A DNA stretch of 17,766 nucleotides, from the NCBI GenBank assembly GCA_046719185.1, contig JBDNDK010000030.1, positions 1 to 17,766 of the forward strand. Reading direction: 5' to 3'. The notes under the pieces were generated by a model, which had not been told where the DNA came from, made no database searches, and saw only the letters and a program-made list of their open reading frames with translations. Each line of letters opens with the position of its first letter. Positions within the stretch are counted from its first letter, which is position 1. Made by a program: the position numbers and the translations under genes. Below, one piece after another: positions 6,877 through 14,689 of this stretch. Source of the stretch: JBDNDK01 sp046719185 (GTDB taxonomy: Bacteria; Armatimonadota; UBA5829).

Positions 6877-7946
6877 GCTTAAATACTTTGAATGATATAA
6901 AAATAACATTTGGAATAATAGTTCTCAATGGTGAGCCTTTCACCAGATACAATCTGCGTTCACTATATCCTTATGCACATCAAATTATAGTTGTAGAAGG
7001 TGCATGTCCCGGTGCCAAAAACATTGCAACTCCAGAAGGCCATTCTAGAGATGGCACTCTTGAAATATTGCATCGGTTCAAAAAAGAAGAAGACCCAGAA
7101 AACAAAATTGCCATTGTAACAGCAGAAGATGAAGGGCATCCTAATGGCTTTTGGACAGAAAAAGATGAAATGTCTCAAGCTTATGCAAAAAGAGCAACAG
7201 GCAACTATCTTTGGCAAGTAGATATTGATGAATTTTATATTGAAAAAGATGTGGAAAAGATTATTAATATCCTAGAAAACGATCCATCCATCACAGCTGT
7301 TTCTTTTAAACAAGTTTCTTTTTTTGGTGCCTTAGATTACAGTGTAAATAGCTACTACCTAAAAAATGGAGCAGAAATATATCATAGACTCTTCAAATGG
7401 GGAAAAGGATATACTTATGTCACACATAGACCACCTACAGTACACAATGAAAAAAATATCAATCTCAGAGATATTAATTATTTAAGTGGATATGATTTAG
7501 AAAAACAAAATATCGTTATGTACCACTACTCTCTACTATTTCCAAAGCAAGTGCAGGAAAAATGTGATTACTATTCTAATGCTGATTGGGCAAACAGGAA
7601 AAAAGCCCTTGATTGGGCACATACTTCTTACTTCCAATTAAAAAAACCTTATAGAGTGCATAATGTTTATGAATATATCAGTTGGTTAGAAAAATTTAAT
7701 GGGCAACATCCTAAGCAAGCTCTGAGTATGATATCAGATATAAAAAACAAAAAAACAAAGGCAGAACTTAGACAAACCCAAGATATTGAAAAACTTATAA
7801 ATTCCACAAACTATAAAGTTGGAACATCTTTCCTAAAAGCAATATATCCCTTGCACAAAAAAACACATCCTTTCTATGTGAAATGGTCTGGAAGGTTAAA
7901 AACATTCATCAAAAACCCACTTGTCATAATAAAAAGATCTAAATAG
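6873..7946 (+). CDS. Glycosyltransferase-like protein with GT-A features
   Basis: 357-residue protein whose first 130 residues look like a GT-A fold: ITFGIIVLNGEPF (11-23), IIVVEGA (38-44), and WQVDIDEFY (114-122), where DID matches the metal-binding DxD position. The rest, rich in Tyr and Trp, has no motif I can name; the C-terminus is basic. It resembles proteins annotated as family 2 glycosyltransferases but lacks the usual DDGS. The start must lie after the in-frame TAA at 6858-6860; TTG at 6873 or TTG at 6888 are the options, and neither has a normal Shine-Dalgarno. TTG 6873 overlaps the stop of a preceding mini-ORF that does have one, which favours coupled initiation there. The whole gene sits between two direct repeats, the second beginning at its stop codon. 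Substrate unknown. Confidence 0.75.
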   Translation: MSLNTLNDIKITFGIIVLNGEPFTRYNLRSLYPYAHQIIVVEGACPGAKNIATPEGHSRDGTLEILHRFKKEEDPENKIAIVTAEDEGHPNGFWTEKDEMSQAYAKRATGNYLWQVDIDEFYIEKDVEKIINILENDPSITAVSFKQVSFFGALDYSVNSYYLKNGAEIYHRLFKWGKGYTYVTHRPPTVHNEKNINLRDINYLSGYDLEKQNIVMYHYSLLFPKQVQEKCDYYSNADWANRKKALDWAHTSYFQLKKPYRVHNVYEYISWLEKFNGQHPKQALSMISDIKNKKTKAELRQTQDIEKLINSTNYKVGTSFLKAIYPLHKKTHPFYVKWSGRLKTFIKNPLVIIKRSK

Positions 7947-8022
7947 CAATATCACCTCTATTTTTCACAAAAAATATATAATATTTCTTTTGACTAAGGA
8001 ATAAATCAATGTTAATCTATTT
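7943..8022 (+). repeat. Intergenic direct repeat, copy 2
   Basis: Second copy of the 6767-6845 element. Similarity begins at ATAGCAAT, which includes the TAG stop of the preceding gene, and continues with small gaps into a 36-base identical block (7976-8011) followed by TAATCTATTT. It carries the same TATAAT (7977-7982), TTGACT (7990-7995), AAGGA (7996-8000) and ATG (8009-8011). The two copies flank exactly one glycosyltransferase gene. Confidence 0.85.
7977..7982 (+). promoter_or_regulatory. Candidate -10 element in repeat copy 2
   Basis: Perfect TATAAT in the duplicated leader upstream of the GT4 gene at 8104; as in copy 1, no convincing -35. A further TATACT at 8061-8066, outside the repeat, also lacks a -35 at the right distance, so the start of transcription for the 8104 gene is undecided. 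Confidence 0.35.
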
Positions 8023-8056
8023 GTATAAATATCTAAAAATATTTATTTATAGTTAA
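8009..8056 (+). CDS. Putative 15-residue leader peptide upstream of GT4 glycosyltransferase
   Basis: ORF with AAGGA (7996-8000) 8 bases before ATG, encoding MLIYLYKYLKIFIYS and ending TAA at 8054-8056. Aligned without gaps to the copy 1 peptide, it shares M, I, Y, L, K and I at fixed positions, and several differences are conservative (I/L, R/K, H/Y, I/L) or silent (TTA/TTG). Unlike copy 1 it is not coupled: its stop lies 47 bases before the next ATG, which has its own GGAG. Confidence 0.33.
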   Translation: MLIYLYKYLKIFIYS

Positions 8057-8103
8057 ATAGTATACTTATCCAGTAAATCAAAAAGAATATTATGGAGTAT
8101 TAG

Positions 8104-9312
8104 ATGTCTTCAACCCCAAAAATATTATTAGTTAATAATATTCCTACACATCATCAAATGCCTTTTGCAAAAAGCATGTATGATATCTGTGGAGAAAATT
8201 TCAAGGTTGCATTCTTAGAGCCTGTTGATGAAGAACGGCTAAGTATGGGCTGGCAAGATTTTGGAAATAATTTACCATGGGTTATTAGGGTATGGGAATC
8301 AGATGAAACTAGACTAGAATTTGAAAACTGGATATATGAAAGTGATGTAGCAATATTTCCTACATATTTCTACTATGGAAGTATGGATAGAATAATATCA
8401 AGACTAAAATTCAATAAGCTTTGTTTTTCATTTGGTGAAAGAAGATGGAAACCCAGCGCAAACTTTTGGAGTCCTATATCCATCCAAAATATACCGTATC
8501 ATATATACCGTCATCCAAAAATTATAAAAAACTCACAGATTGTAAATCACAAATACCATCACTTTCTTGCAATAGGAACATATGCTGCTTGGGATGAAAT
8601 GATAATTGGCATGTTTCCTAATAGAAAGTGGAAATGGGCATATTTTGTTGAAAATTCATCAAATGATGGAACTAAAAATATAAATGACCCTATTCAGATT
8701 TTATGGGCTGGAAGAATGCTCGATTGGAAAAATGTTGATGTCTTAATCAACTCTCTCTCAATTCTAAGAAAAAACAATATGCCATTTGTTGCAAAAATCA
8801 TAGGTGATGGACCAATGAAAAATTCTTTGCTTGAACTCGCAAACAAATTGCAATTAGATAATCTAGTAGAATTTTTGCCTTTTGGAAAACCTGAAGAAAT
8901 AAGAAGAGAAATGGCAAAATCTGATATATTTATATATCCAAGCAGTTATGAAGAGGGATGGGGTGCTGCTGTTAATGAAGCGATGGGTGAAGGATGTGTA
9001 GTAATATCAAGCAATGGTGTTGGTGCTGCAAATGTCCTTCTCAAAAATAATGCAAATGGCTTTATTTTTCAAAATGGTGACTACAAATCATTAGCATTAA
9101 TAATTGAGAAATTGATAAAAGATCCTGAAAGAATTATAACTGTAGGACAAGAAGCAAAAAAACATATACAGAACCTCTGGAGCCCAGACATAGCAGCTAA
9201 GAGATTTGTTGAATTCTCCAGTGGTCTTTTGGGCTTGTCAAAAATGCCTGTCTTTGAAGAAGGACATCTTAGCAGAGCAGCAATTATTAGACCAAAGAGA
9301 AGATTTTTATAA
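8104..9312 (+). CDS. Glycosyltransferase, GT4 (GT-B fold)
   Basis: 402-residue GT4 enzyme. The N-terminal acceptor domain has ILLVNNIPTHHQMPFAKSM (7-25) and a central Trp/Tyr-rich stretch. The donor-binding domain has ILWAGRMLDWKNVDVLI (199-215), IIGDGPMK (232-239), and the E-x7-E signature Glu284/Glu292 in EEGWGAAVNEAMGEG. ATG at 8104 has TGGAG at 8093-8097. The 157-base gap upstream holds direct-repeat copy 2 with its mini-ORF, so this gene may begin its own transcription unit. The next gene starts 4 bases after its stop. Retaining transfer from a nucleotide sugar is expected; the specific sugar is not visible. Confidence 0.86.
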   Translation: MSSTPKILLVNNIPTHHQMPFAKSMYDICGENFKVAFLEPVDEERLSMGWQDFGNNLPWVIRVWESDETRLEFENWIYESDVAIFPTYFYYGSMDRIISRLKFNKLCFSFGERRWKPSANFWSPISIQNIPYHIYRHPKIIKNSQIVNHKYHHFLAIGTYAAWDEMIIGMFPNRKWKWAYFVENSSNDGTKNINDPIQILWAGRMLDWKNVDVLINSLSILRKNNMPFVAKIIGDGPMKNSLLELANKLQLDNLVEFLPFGKPEEIRREMAKSDIFIYPSSYEEGWGAAVNEAMGEGCVVISSNGVGAANVLLKNNANGFIFQNGDYKSLALIIEKLIKDPERIITVGQEAKKHIQNLWSPDIAAKRFVEFSSGLLGLSKMPVFEEGHLSRAAIIRPKRRFL

Positions 9313-9316
9313 GAGA

Positions 9317-10654
9317 ATGAAATTACATATTGCACAAGTTAATACATACGACATCTGGGGTGGAGCTGAAAAAATAGCTCTAACTCTTAATGATATATAC
9401 AATGCAAAAGGTCATTCTTCTTGGTTATTTGTAAAAAAGAAAATAGGCAACAATAGCTTTGTTATTGAGATTGATGAGAACAAATATAGTGGTCCATATT
9501 TTAAATTTTGGAATTCATTATCAAAACCTTTTGAATCCTGCTCAGGAAAGATAAAAGGCTTCAGTAAAATCAATTATTGGCTAAAAAACTTTGGTAGAAA
9601 AGGCTACATCTCAAGCTACAACAATGGATTAGAATATTTCAATTATCCTGCATCTAGAAAATTATTTGAGCATTTAAATAAAAAAATAGATATCATTCAT
9701 TTTCACAACCTGCATGGCAATTATTTTGATCTATCTTCTCTTATTGATTATTCTAAACAAATTCCATTGTTTATCACTCTTCATGATGAATGGACATTCA
9801 CTGGCCATTGTGGATATACATTAGATTGTGAAAGATGGAAAATAGGATGTGGCAATTGTCCAGACCTAACTCTTTCTCCACCAGTCAAAAAAGATTCTAC
9901 AGATAAAAATTATATAGTCAAAAAAAATATATATGAGAATTCAAAGCTTTATGTATCTGCACCATCAAAATGGCTTCTTGATAAAGCCTCAGAATCTATA
10001 TTAAAACCTGCTATTATAGAATCAAAAGTAATTCATAATGGAGTTGATTTAGCTATATTTCATCCATCGAATAAAAATGAGTCACGAATAAAAATTGGTT
10101 TGCCAAATGATGCATTAGTTTTAATGTTTGCAGCAGCAGGTATCAAACAAAGCAAGTTTAAAGACTACAAAACAATGCAGGAAGCAGTAAAAATTGTTGC
10201 TGGTTGTATAAAAAACCAAAAGATTGTTTTCATGGCAGTTGGTGAATCTACTGATGATATTATAATTTCAGAAAACTGCATTATAAAATTCTTCCCATTT
10301 GAAAAAGAACCAAATAAAATGGCAAATTACTATCAATCAGCAGATATATTTCTTCATGCAGCAAAATCAGATAATTTCCCAACCACAATTCTAGAATCAT
10401 TAGCTTGTGGTGTTCCTGTTGTAGCCACTGCTGTTGGAGGCATTCCCGAGCAGATTATACACAATGAAACAGGCCTTCTTGTTGAAAAAGAAAATCCAAC
10501 ATATATGGCTAACTCAATTATAAACTTAATTGAAGACAAACAAAAATTAACAAGTATGTCTAATTCAGCATATATTGATGCATCAAAAAGATTTGATCAA
10601 AATATTATGGCTGATGAATATCTAAAATGGTATCTTGATGTTTTAAGCTATTAA
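9317..10654 (+). CDS. Glycosyltransferase, GT4, WcaC-like with Cys cluster
   Basis: 445-residue GT4 enzyme. I start it at ATG 9317, which begins MKLHIAQVNTYDIWGGAEKIA, a typical GT4 N-terminus with the GGAE loop at 15-18. Longer in-frame openings back to 9206 would overlap the previous gene by over 100 bases and are unlikely. HFHNLHGNY (128-136) and TLHDEWTFTGHC (154-165) are followed by Cys165, Cys171, Cys178 and Cys181 in a C-x5-C-x6-C-x2-CP pattern, known from colanic-acid WcaC-type glycosyltransferases. In the donor domain SDNFPTTILESLACGVPVVA has Asp in place of the first Glu of E-x7-E, common in this subgroup. Specificity not determined. Confidence 0.85.
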   Translation: MKLHIAQVNTYDIWGGAEKIALTLNDIYNAKGHSSWLFVKKKIGNNSFVIEIDENKYSGPYFKFWNSLSKPFESCSGKIKGFSKINYWLKNFGRKGYISSYNNGLEYFNYPASRKLFEHLNKKIDIIHFHNLHGNYFDLSSLIDYSKQIPLFITLHDEWTFTGHCGYTLDCERWKIGCGNCPDLTLSPPVKKDSTDKNYIVKKNIYENSKLYVSAPSKWLLDKASESILKPAIIESKVIHNGVDLAIFHPSNKNESRIKIGLPNDALVLMFAAAGIKQSKFKDYKTMQEAVKIVAGCIKNQKIVFMAVGESTDDIIISENCIIKFFPFEKEPNKMANYYQSADIFLHAAKSDNFPTTILESLACGVPVVATAVGGIPEQIIHNETGLLVEKENPTYMANSIINLIEDKQKLTSMSNSAYIDASKRFDQNIMADEYLKWYLDVLSY

Positions 10655-10690
10655 ATGAAATCATTTACCAGCCAATTGCGTATAGATGCC

Positions 10691-10696
10691 TATAAT
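10691..10696 (+). promoter_or_regulatory. Candidate -10 element upstream of the GT2 gene at 10755
   Basis: Perfect TATAAT in the 100-base gap after the WcaC-like gene. The best -35-like hexamers (TTTACC at 10664, TTACCA at 10665) are 20-21 bases away, which is too far. If used, the transcript would start near 10703, about 50 bases before the ATG. Confidence 0.3.
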
Positions 10697-10754
10697 ATGG
10701 AATTATTAATTATCTAATAATCTACTTTATACCAAAGAATACTTGAGGATACGA

Positions 10755-11753
10755 ATGGATTCAAATAATAATATTTTTTTAAGTATTATAATATGTACCC
10801 ACAGAAGACCAGATAGTGTAGATTACACTCTAAACAGCATCCTCAATATGCAATATCAAGGCAATGATTGGGAAATCATTGTTGTTGAAAATGATACAGA
10901 GGCTTCTCCTGTTCTTGCAGAAATCATTGAAAAGTGGAAAGATAAACTTCCCCTCAGATGGGTGCTAGAAACTATACCCAATCTCAGCAGAGCCAGAAAT
11001 GCAGGTGCCAATAATGCCTATGGTGAATATTTGGCATATATTGACGATGATGTAGAAGTTCCAAAGCAATGGATAACTAGCATTATAGAAGAATTAAAAA
11101 AACATTCACCAGACTATGGTGGTGGCCCTGTATATCCATTATACAAAAAGCCAAAGCCAAAATGGTATAAAGATGAATACCAAATGAGCAGCTATTTTGG
11201 TGATGAAGTATGCTTTGTTGATGATGTTTTCACAGGATGCAATTTTTTTGTCAGAACAGATCTTGTGTTCAAAGTAGATGGATTTGATATAAATTTTGGA
11301 ATGGCAGGCAGCAAAGTTGCTTATGGTGAAGAAACACTTTTTTTCAAAAGACTTAAAGAATACAATCCAAGTATAAAAGCACTATATATTCCACAAGCAT
11401 ATGTAAAACATGAAGTTGCATCATATAAATATACATTCAAATGGATGCTTCAAAATGGCTGGGCTGGTGGAAGAGACTGGATTGCACAAGGCCATTGGAA
11501 AAAAGATCAATATAAACTTTTACCAACAATAATTAGGCTGATAAAATATATTTTCATTTTCCTATTTCTAAGAATACCAAGATTATTGTTAGAAATATTA
11601 CTTGATATTATAATTCCATCAAGAAAGCTTTGGAAAAGATATGTAAAAGAAGGAATTACACATATCATAGTTTTATTATCAATACAAATATATGCCATAA
11701 AACACAGAATAAAGGATAAAAATAATAAATGCTGCCTTTTGACTATACTATAG
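10755..11753 (+). CDS. Glycosyltransferase family 2 with hydrophobic C-terminus
   Basis: 332-residue GT2 enzyme. LSIIICTHRRPDSVDYTL (9-26), EIIVVENDTE (40-49), NLSRARNAGANNA (76-88) and the metal-binding AYIDDDVEVP (94-103) are in the usual order; FTGCNFFVRTDLV and GEETLFFKRL further on match the acceptor-side elements. ATG at 10755 has GAGG (10745-10748) 6 bases upstream; an in-frame TTG at 10743 would add four residues but has no ribosome site. The C-terminal third has hydrophobic stretches (about residues 255-290 and 300-320) mixed with basic residues, suggesting membrane association. It overlaps the methyltransferase gene by 25 bases. Substrate unknown. Confidence 0.85.
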   Translation: MDSNNNIFLSIIICTHRRPDSVDYTLNSILNMQYQGNDWEIIVVENDTEASPVLAEIIEKWKDKLPLRWVLETIPNLSRARNAGANNAYGEYLAYIDDDVEVPKQWITSIIEELKKHSPDYGGGPVYPLYKKPKPKWYKDEYQMSSYFGDEVCFVDDVFTGCNFFVRTDLVFKVDGFDINFGMAGSKVAYGEETLFFKRLKEYNPSIKALYIPQAYVKHEVASYKYTFKWMLQNGWAGGRDWIAQGHWKKDQYKLLPTIIRLIKYIFIFLFLRIPRLLLEILLDIIIPSRKLWKRYVKEGITHIIVLLSIQIYAIKHRIKDKNNKCCLLTIL

Positions 11754-12616
11754 ATCAGAAAATAGATATCATAAAAAAATATATCGAAAACCAAAAAGAA
11801 CAAAAACTATATTCATATTGGTTTGATGCCTCCACAGGTGACTCTTGGAGACATAATAGAATGTATGAAATAGCAGACTGTCTCAAACATCTAGATTATA
11901 AATGGCTAACTATAGGTGATGGTAGATTTGGATTAGATTCTCTCAGATTAAAGAGAAAAGGCATAAAAAATATAATGCCAACAGACATCAAACAAAACTT
12001 ATTAGATGCAGCACAAAAAGAAGGATGGATTGAAAGCTATAGTGTAGAAAATGCAGAAAAACTTAGTTTTGATGACAACTCCTTTGATGTCATTTTTTGT
12101 AAAGAATCATATCATCACTTTCCACATCCACAAATTGGTCTATATGAAATGATAAGAGTAGCAAAAGAAGCTGTGATACTTATAGAACCAAATGATCCCT
12201 TTATCACAAATTCAATTCCATTTATAATCAAACAAAAAATTAAGAATATAATAAAGAGAAAATATATTCCTTATGCTGGTTTTGAACCAGAAGGCAATTA
12301 TATATATTCAATTTCAAAAAGAGAAATGGAAAAAATTGGTATTGTTCAAAATATGAATTCAGTAGCATTCAAAGGATTAAATGACTACTATATCAAAGGC
12401 ATTGAATTTGAGCCTGCAGATAGAAAAAAATCTAAGATTTTTGATAAAACCTGTAAGATGATATCCAAAATGGACAAACAGTGCAAACTAGGATTTGCAG
12501 ATTATGGGCTTCTAATGGCAGCATTATTCAAAAACCCTATTGATGATAATACTAAAAAACTTCTAATAGATAATAACTGGACAATAGTTGAACTACCTAA
12601 AAACCCATATATTTGA
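11729..12616 (+). CDS. Class I SAM-dependent methyltransferase
   Basis: 295-residue Rossmann-fold methyltransferase. Motif I is TIGDGRFG (61-68) after beta-1, the acidic residue ending beta-2 is Asp86 in MPTDI, and ENAEKLSFDDNSFDVIFCKESYHHF (107-131) is the Methyltransf_11-type region with motif II, followed by LIEPND (151-156). The ATG lies 25 bases inside the preceding GT2 gene with AAAGGA at 11711-11716, so the two are probably coupled. Within a sugar locus it is likely to O-methylate a sugar residue or a terminal group. Because a Wzt with an extended C-terminal domain is encoded nearby, a chain-capping role is attractive but not shown. Acceptor unknown. Confidence 0.78.
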   Translation: MLPFDYTIDQKIDIIKKYIENQKEQKLYSYWFDASTGDSWRHNRMYEIADCLKHLDYKWLTIGDGRFGLDSLRLKRKGIKNIMPTDIKQNLLDAAQKEGWIESYSVENAEKLSFDDNSFDVIFCKESYHHFPHPQIGLYEMIRVAKEAVILIEPNDPFITNSIPFIIKQKIKNIIKRKYIPYAGFEPEGNYIYSISKREMEKIGIVQNMNSVAFKGLNDYYIKGIEFEPADRKKSKIFDKTCKMISKMDKQCKLGFADYGLLMAALFKNPIDDNTKKLLIDNNWTIVELPKNPYI

Positions 12617-12629
12617 AAGGTAAATGAAT

Positions 12630-13691
12630 ATGATAAAATTAAATAAACAAGCAGTCATCACAGGAATTACAGGGCAAGATGGATCATATCTTGCTGAGCT
12701 TTTGCTTGAAAAAGGTTATACGGTTCACGGTCTCATTAGAAGAGGCTCCACATTCAATACTGGCAGAATAGAACATCTATACAAAGATCCACATGATGAA
12801 GACACAAAGCTGTTCCTTCACTATGGAGACCTTTCAGATTCTAGTAATATAAGCAGACTTTTAGAAAAAATAGCTCCTGATGAAATATATCATCTAGGTG
12901 CTCAGAGCCATGTAAAGGTTAGTTTTGATATGCCGGAGTATACAGGAGATGTAACAGGTCTTGGCACATTAAGACTGCTTGATGCCATCAGAGATACAGG
13001 CATCAAAACTAAATTCTATCAAGCATCCAGCAGTGAGATGTTTGGTAAAGTACTAGAAATACCACAAACAGAAAATACACCTTTCTACCCTAGAAGCCCT
13101 TATGGCTGTGCTAAAGTATATGCATATTGGATAACCAAAAACTACAGAGAAAGCTACAATATCTTTGCATGCAATGGTATCCTTTTTAACCATGAATCTC
13201 CCAGAAGAGGTGAGACTTTTGTTACCAGAAAAATCACCAGAGGTCTTGCCAGAATTAAACTAGGCATTGATAATTGCCTCTATCTTGGAAATCTTGATGC
13301 AAAAAGAGACTGGGGATACGCTAAAGACTATGTTGAGGCAATGTGGCTGATGCTCCAGCATTCAGAGCCAGATGATTATGTAATTGCAACTAATGAGACT
13401 CATTCGGTGAGAGAATTTGTAGAAGAAACTTGCAAACATTTAGATATAGATCTAGAGTGGAAAGACTCAGGATTAAATGAACTGGGAATAGACAAAAAAA
13501 CAGATCAGGTCATCATTAGAATAGATGAAAGATATTTTAGACCTGCAGAAGTAGATCTTCTTATAGGCGACTATTCAAAAGCTAAGAAACAGCTTAATTG
13601 GAGTCCAAAAGTCACATTCTCAGAATTAGTCAAAATTATGACAGAAGCAGACTTTGAATCTGAAAAAAGATTGATGAGGTTGGAAGAATAA
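12630..13691 (+). CDS. gmd: GDP-mannose 4,6-dehydratase
   Basis: Extended short-chain dehydrogenase converting GDP-D-mannose to GDP-4-keto-6-deoxy-D-mannose, the first step to GDP-L-fucose. The NADP-binding motif ITGITGQDGSYLAELL is at the N-terminus; GLIRRGSTFNTGRIEHLY, YHLGAQSHVKVSFD, QASSSEMFG (Ser/Glu of the catalytic triad region), SPYGCAKVYAYW (the Tyr-x3-Lys pair, about 158 and 162) and NHESPRRGETFVTRKI are all hallmarks of GMD. Two ATGs compete: 12624 lies only 3 bases from GAAAGG (12615-12620), while 12630 lies 9 bases away, so I take 12630. Length, about 353, is normal. The partner epimerase/reductase follows 4 bases after its stop. Confidence 0.94.
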   Translation: MIKLNKQAVITGITGQDGSYLAELLLEKGYTVHGLIRRGSTFNTGRIEHLYKDPHDEDTKLFLHYGDLSDSSNISRLLEKIAPDEIYHLGAQSHVKVSFDMPEYTGDVTGLGTLRLLDAIRDTGIKTKFYQASSSEMFGKVLEIPQTENTPFYPRSPYGCAKVYAYWITKNYRESYNIFACNGILFNHESPRRGETFVTRKITRGLARIKLGIDNCLYLGNLDAKRDWGYAKDYVEAMWLMLQHSEPDDYVIATNETHSVREFVEETCKHLDIDLEWKDSGLNELGIDKKTDQVIIRIDERYFRPAEVDLLIGDYSKAKKQLNWSPKVTFSELVKIMTEADFESEKRLMRLEE

Positions 13692-13695
13692 TAAT

Positions 13696-14628
13696 ATGGA
13701 AAAAGATGCAAAAATATATCTTGCAGGCCACACTGGCCTAGTTGGCTCAGCAATCCATAGATGTCTAAAGGCAAATGGATACACTAATATCATATACAAA
13801 GATATTAGTGAAATGGATCTCACTCAACAAGCTGAAGTGGATAAATATTTCTCTACAGAAAAACCTGAATATGTCATACTAGCAGCTGCAAAAGTAGGTG
13901 GAATACTTGCAAACAATGAATATGGTGCAGATTTCATTTATGATAATATTATGATTCAATCAAATGTTATCAAATGCAGTCATAAATATGGTGTCAAAAA
14001 GCTTCTTTTCCTTGGAAGCAGCTGTATATATCCCAAATTTGCACCTCAGCCAATGAAAGAAGACTATCTTTTAGATGGCAAGCTGGAAGAAACCAACAAG
14101 CCCTATGCTGTAGCCAAAATTGCAGGCATTATTATGTGTCAAGCATTCAACAAGCAGCATGGCACAAACTATATCAGCGTTATGCCTACAAACTTATATG
14201 GCATAAATGATAATTTTGACTTAAACTCATCTCATGTTCTTCCTGCTCTCATCAGAAAATTCCATGAAGCAAAAGAAAATAATTCTCCAAGCGTAACAAT
14301 ATGGGGCACAGGCACACCAAAAAGAGAATTTCTATTTGTTGATGACCTTGCAGATGCTGTTGTTTATCTTATGAATAATTATAACGATTCTGAGATAGTG
14401 AACATTGGAGTTGGGGAAGATATATCAATTGCAGATTTAGCACTGCTAATCAAAGAAATAGTAGGGTTTAATGGAGATTTAGTTTTTGATGACACCAAAC
14501 CAGATGGCACTCCCAGAAAACTGCTGGATGTATCAAAACTTCATGGGCTTGGATGGAAAGCAAAAACAAGTCTTAGAGACGGCATACAGCAAACTTATGA
14601 TTGGTATAAATCTAAACTGAAAAATTGA
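13696..14628 (+). CDS. fcl: GDP-L-fucose synthase (epimerase/reductase)
   Basis: 310-residue extended SDR enzyme converting GDP-4-keto-6-deoxy-mannose to GDP-L-fucose by 3,5-epimerisation and NADPH reduction. IYLAGHTGLVGSAI (7-20) binds NADP; AAAKVGGILAN (63-73), LGSSCIYPKFAPQPMKE (106-122, including the conserved Cys110), PYAVAKIAG with Tyr137/Lys141, and MPTNLYG are family hallmarks. ATG follows GGAAGA (13682-13687) by 8 bases. The gene begins 4 bases after gmd, as in most fucose loci. GDP-mannose supply (manA/manB/manC) is not in the window. Its last bases contain the -35 of the promoter proposed for the exporter. Confidence 0.94.
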   Translation: MEKDAKIYLAGHTGLVGSAIHRCLKANGYTNIIYKDISEMDLTQQAEVDKYFSTEKPEYVILAAAKVGGILANNEYGADFIYDNIMIQSNVIKCSHKYGVKKLLFLGSSCIYPKFAPQPMKEDYLLDGKLEETNKPYAVAKIAGIIMCQAFNKQHGTNYISVMPTNLYGINDNFDLNSSHVLPALIRKFHEAKENNSPSVTIWGTGTPKREFLFVDDLADAVVYLMNNYNDSEIVNIGVGEDISIADLALLIKEIVGFNGDLVFDDTKPDGTPRKLLDVSKLHGLGWKAKTSLRDGIQQTYDWYKSKLKN

Positions 14629-14653
14629 ACATAATAAAATTTAATGCTATACT
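14625..14653 (+). promoter_or_regulatory. Sigma70-like extended -10 promoter for the wzm-wzt unit
   Basis: TTGAAC (14625-14630), a 17-base spacer, then TATACT (14648-14653) preceded by TGC, which gives an extended -10. The -35 overlaps the TGA stop of the fucose synthase gene. A start near 14660 would give a leader of about 30 bases with GGGGA (14681-14685) before the ATG at 14690. This is the best-formed promoter I see in the window. Confidence 0.55.
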
Positions 14654-14689
14654 TCACAAAAGATTATTTACACATATATTGGGGAATTA

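Noticed and set aside
9206..9316. N-terminal extension of the WcaC-like gene back to 9206
   Set aside because: Would overlap the upstream GT4 gene by more than 100 bases, and the family N-terminus begins exactly at ATG 9317.
10655..10717. 20-codon ORF directly after the WcaC-like gene
   Set aside because: ATG follows the stop by chance position; no Shine-Dalgarno, no similarity to the other two mini-ORFs.
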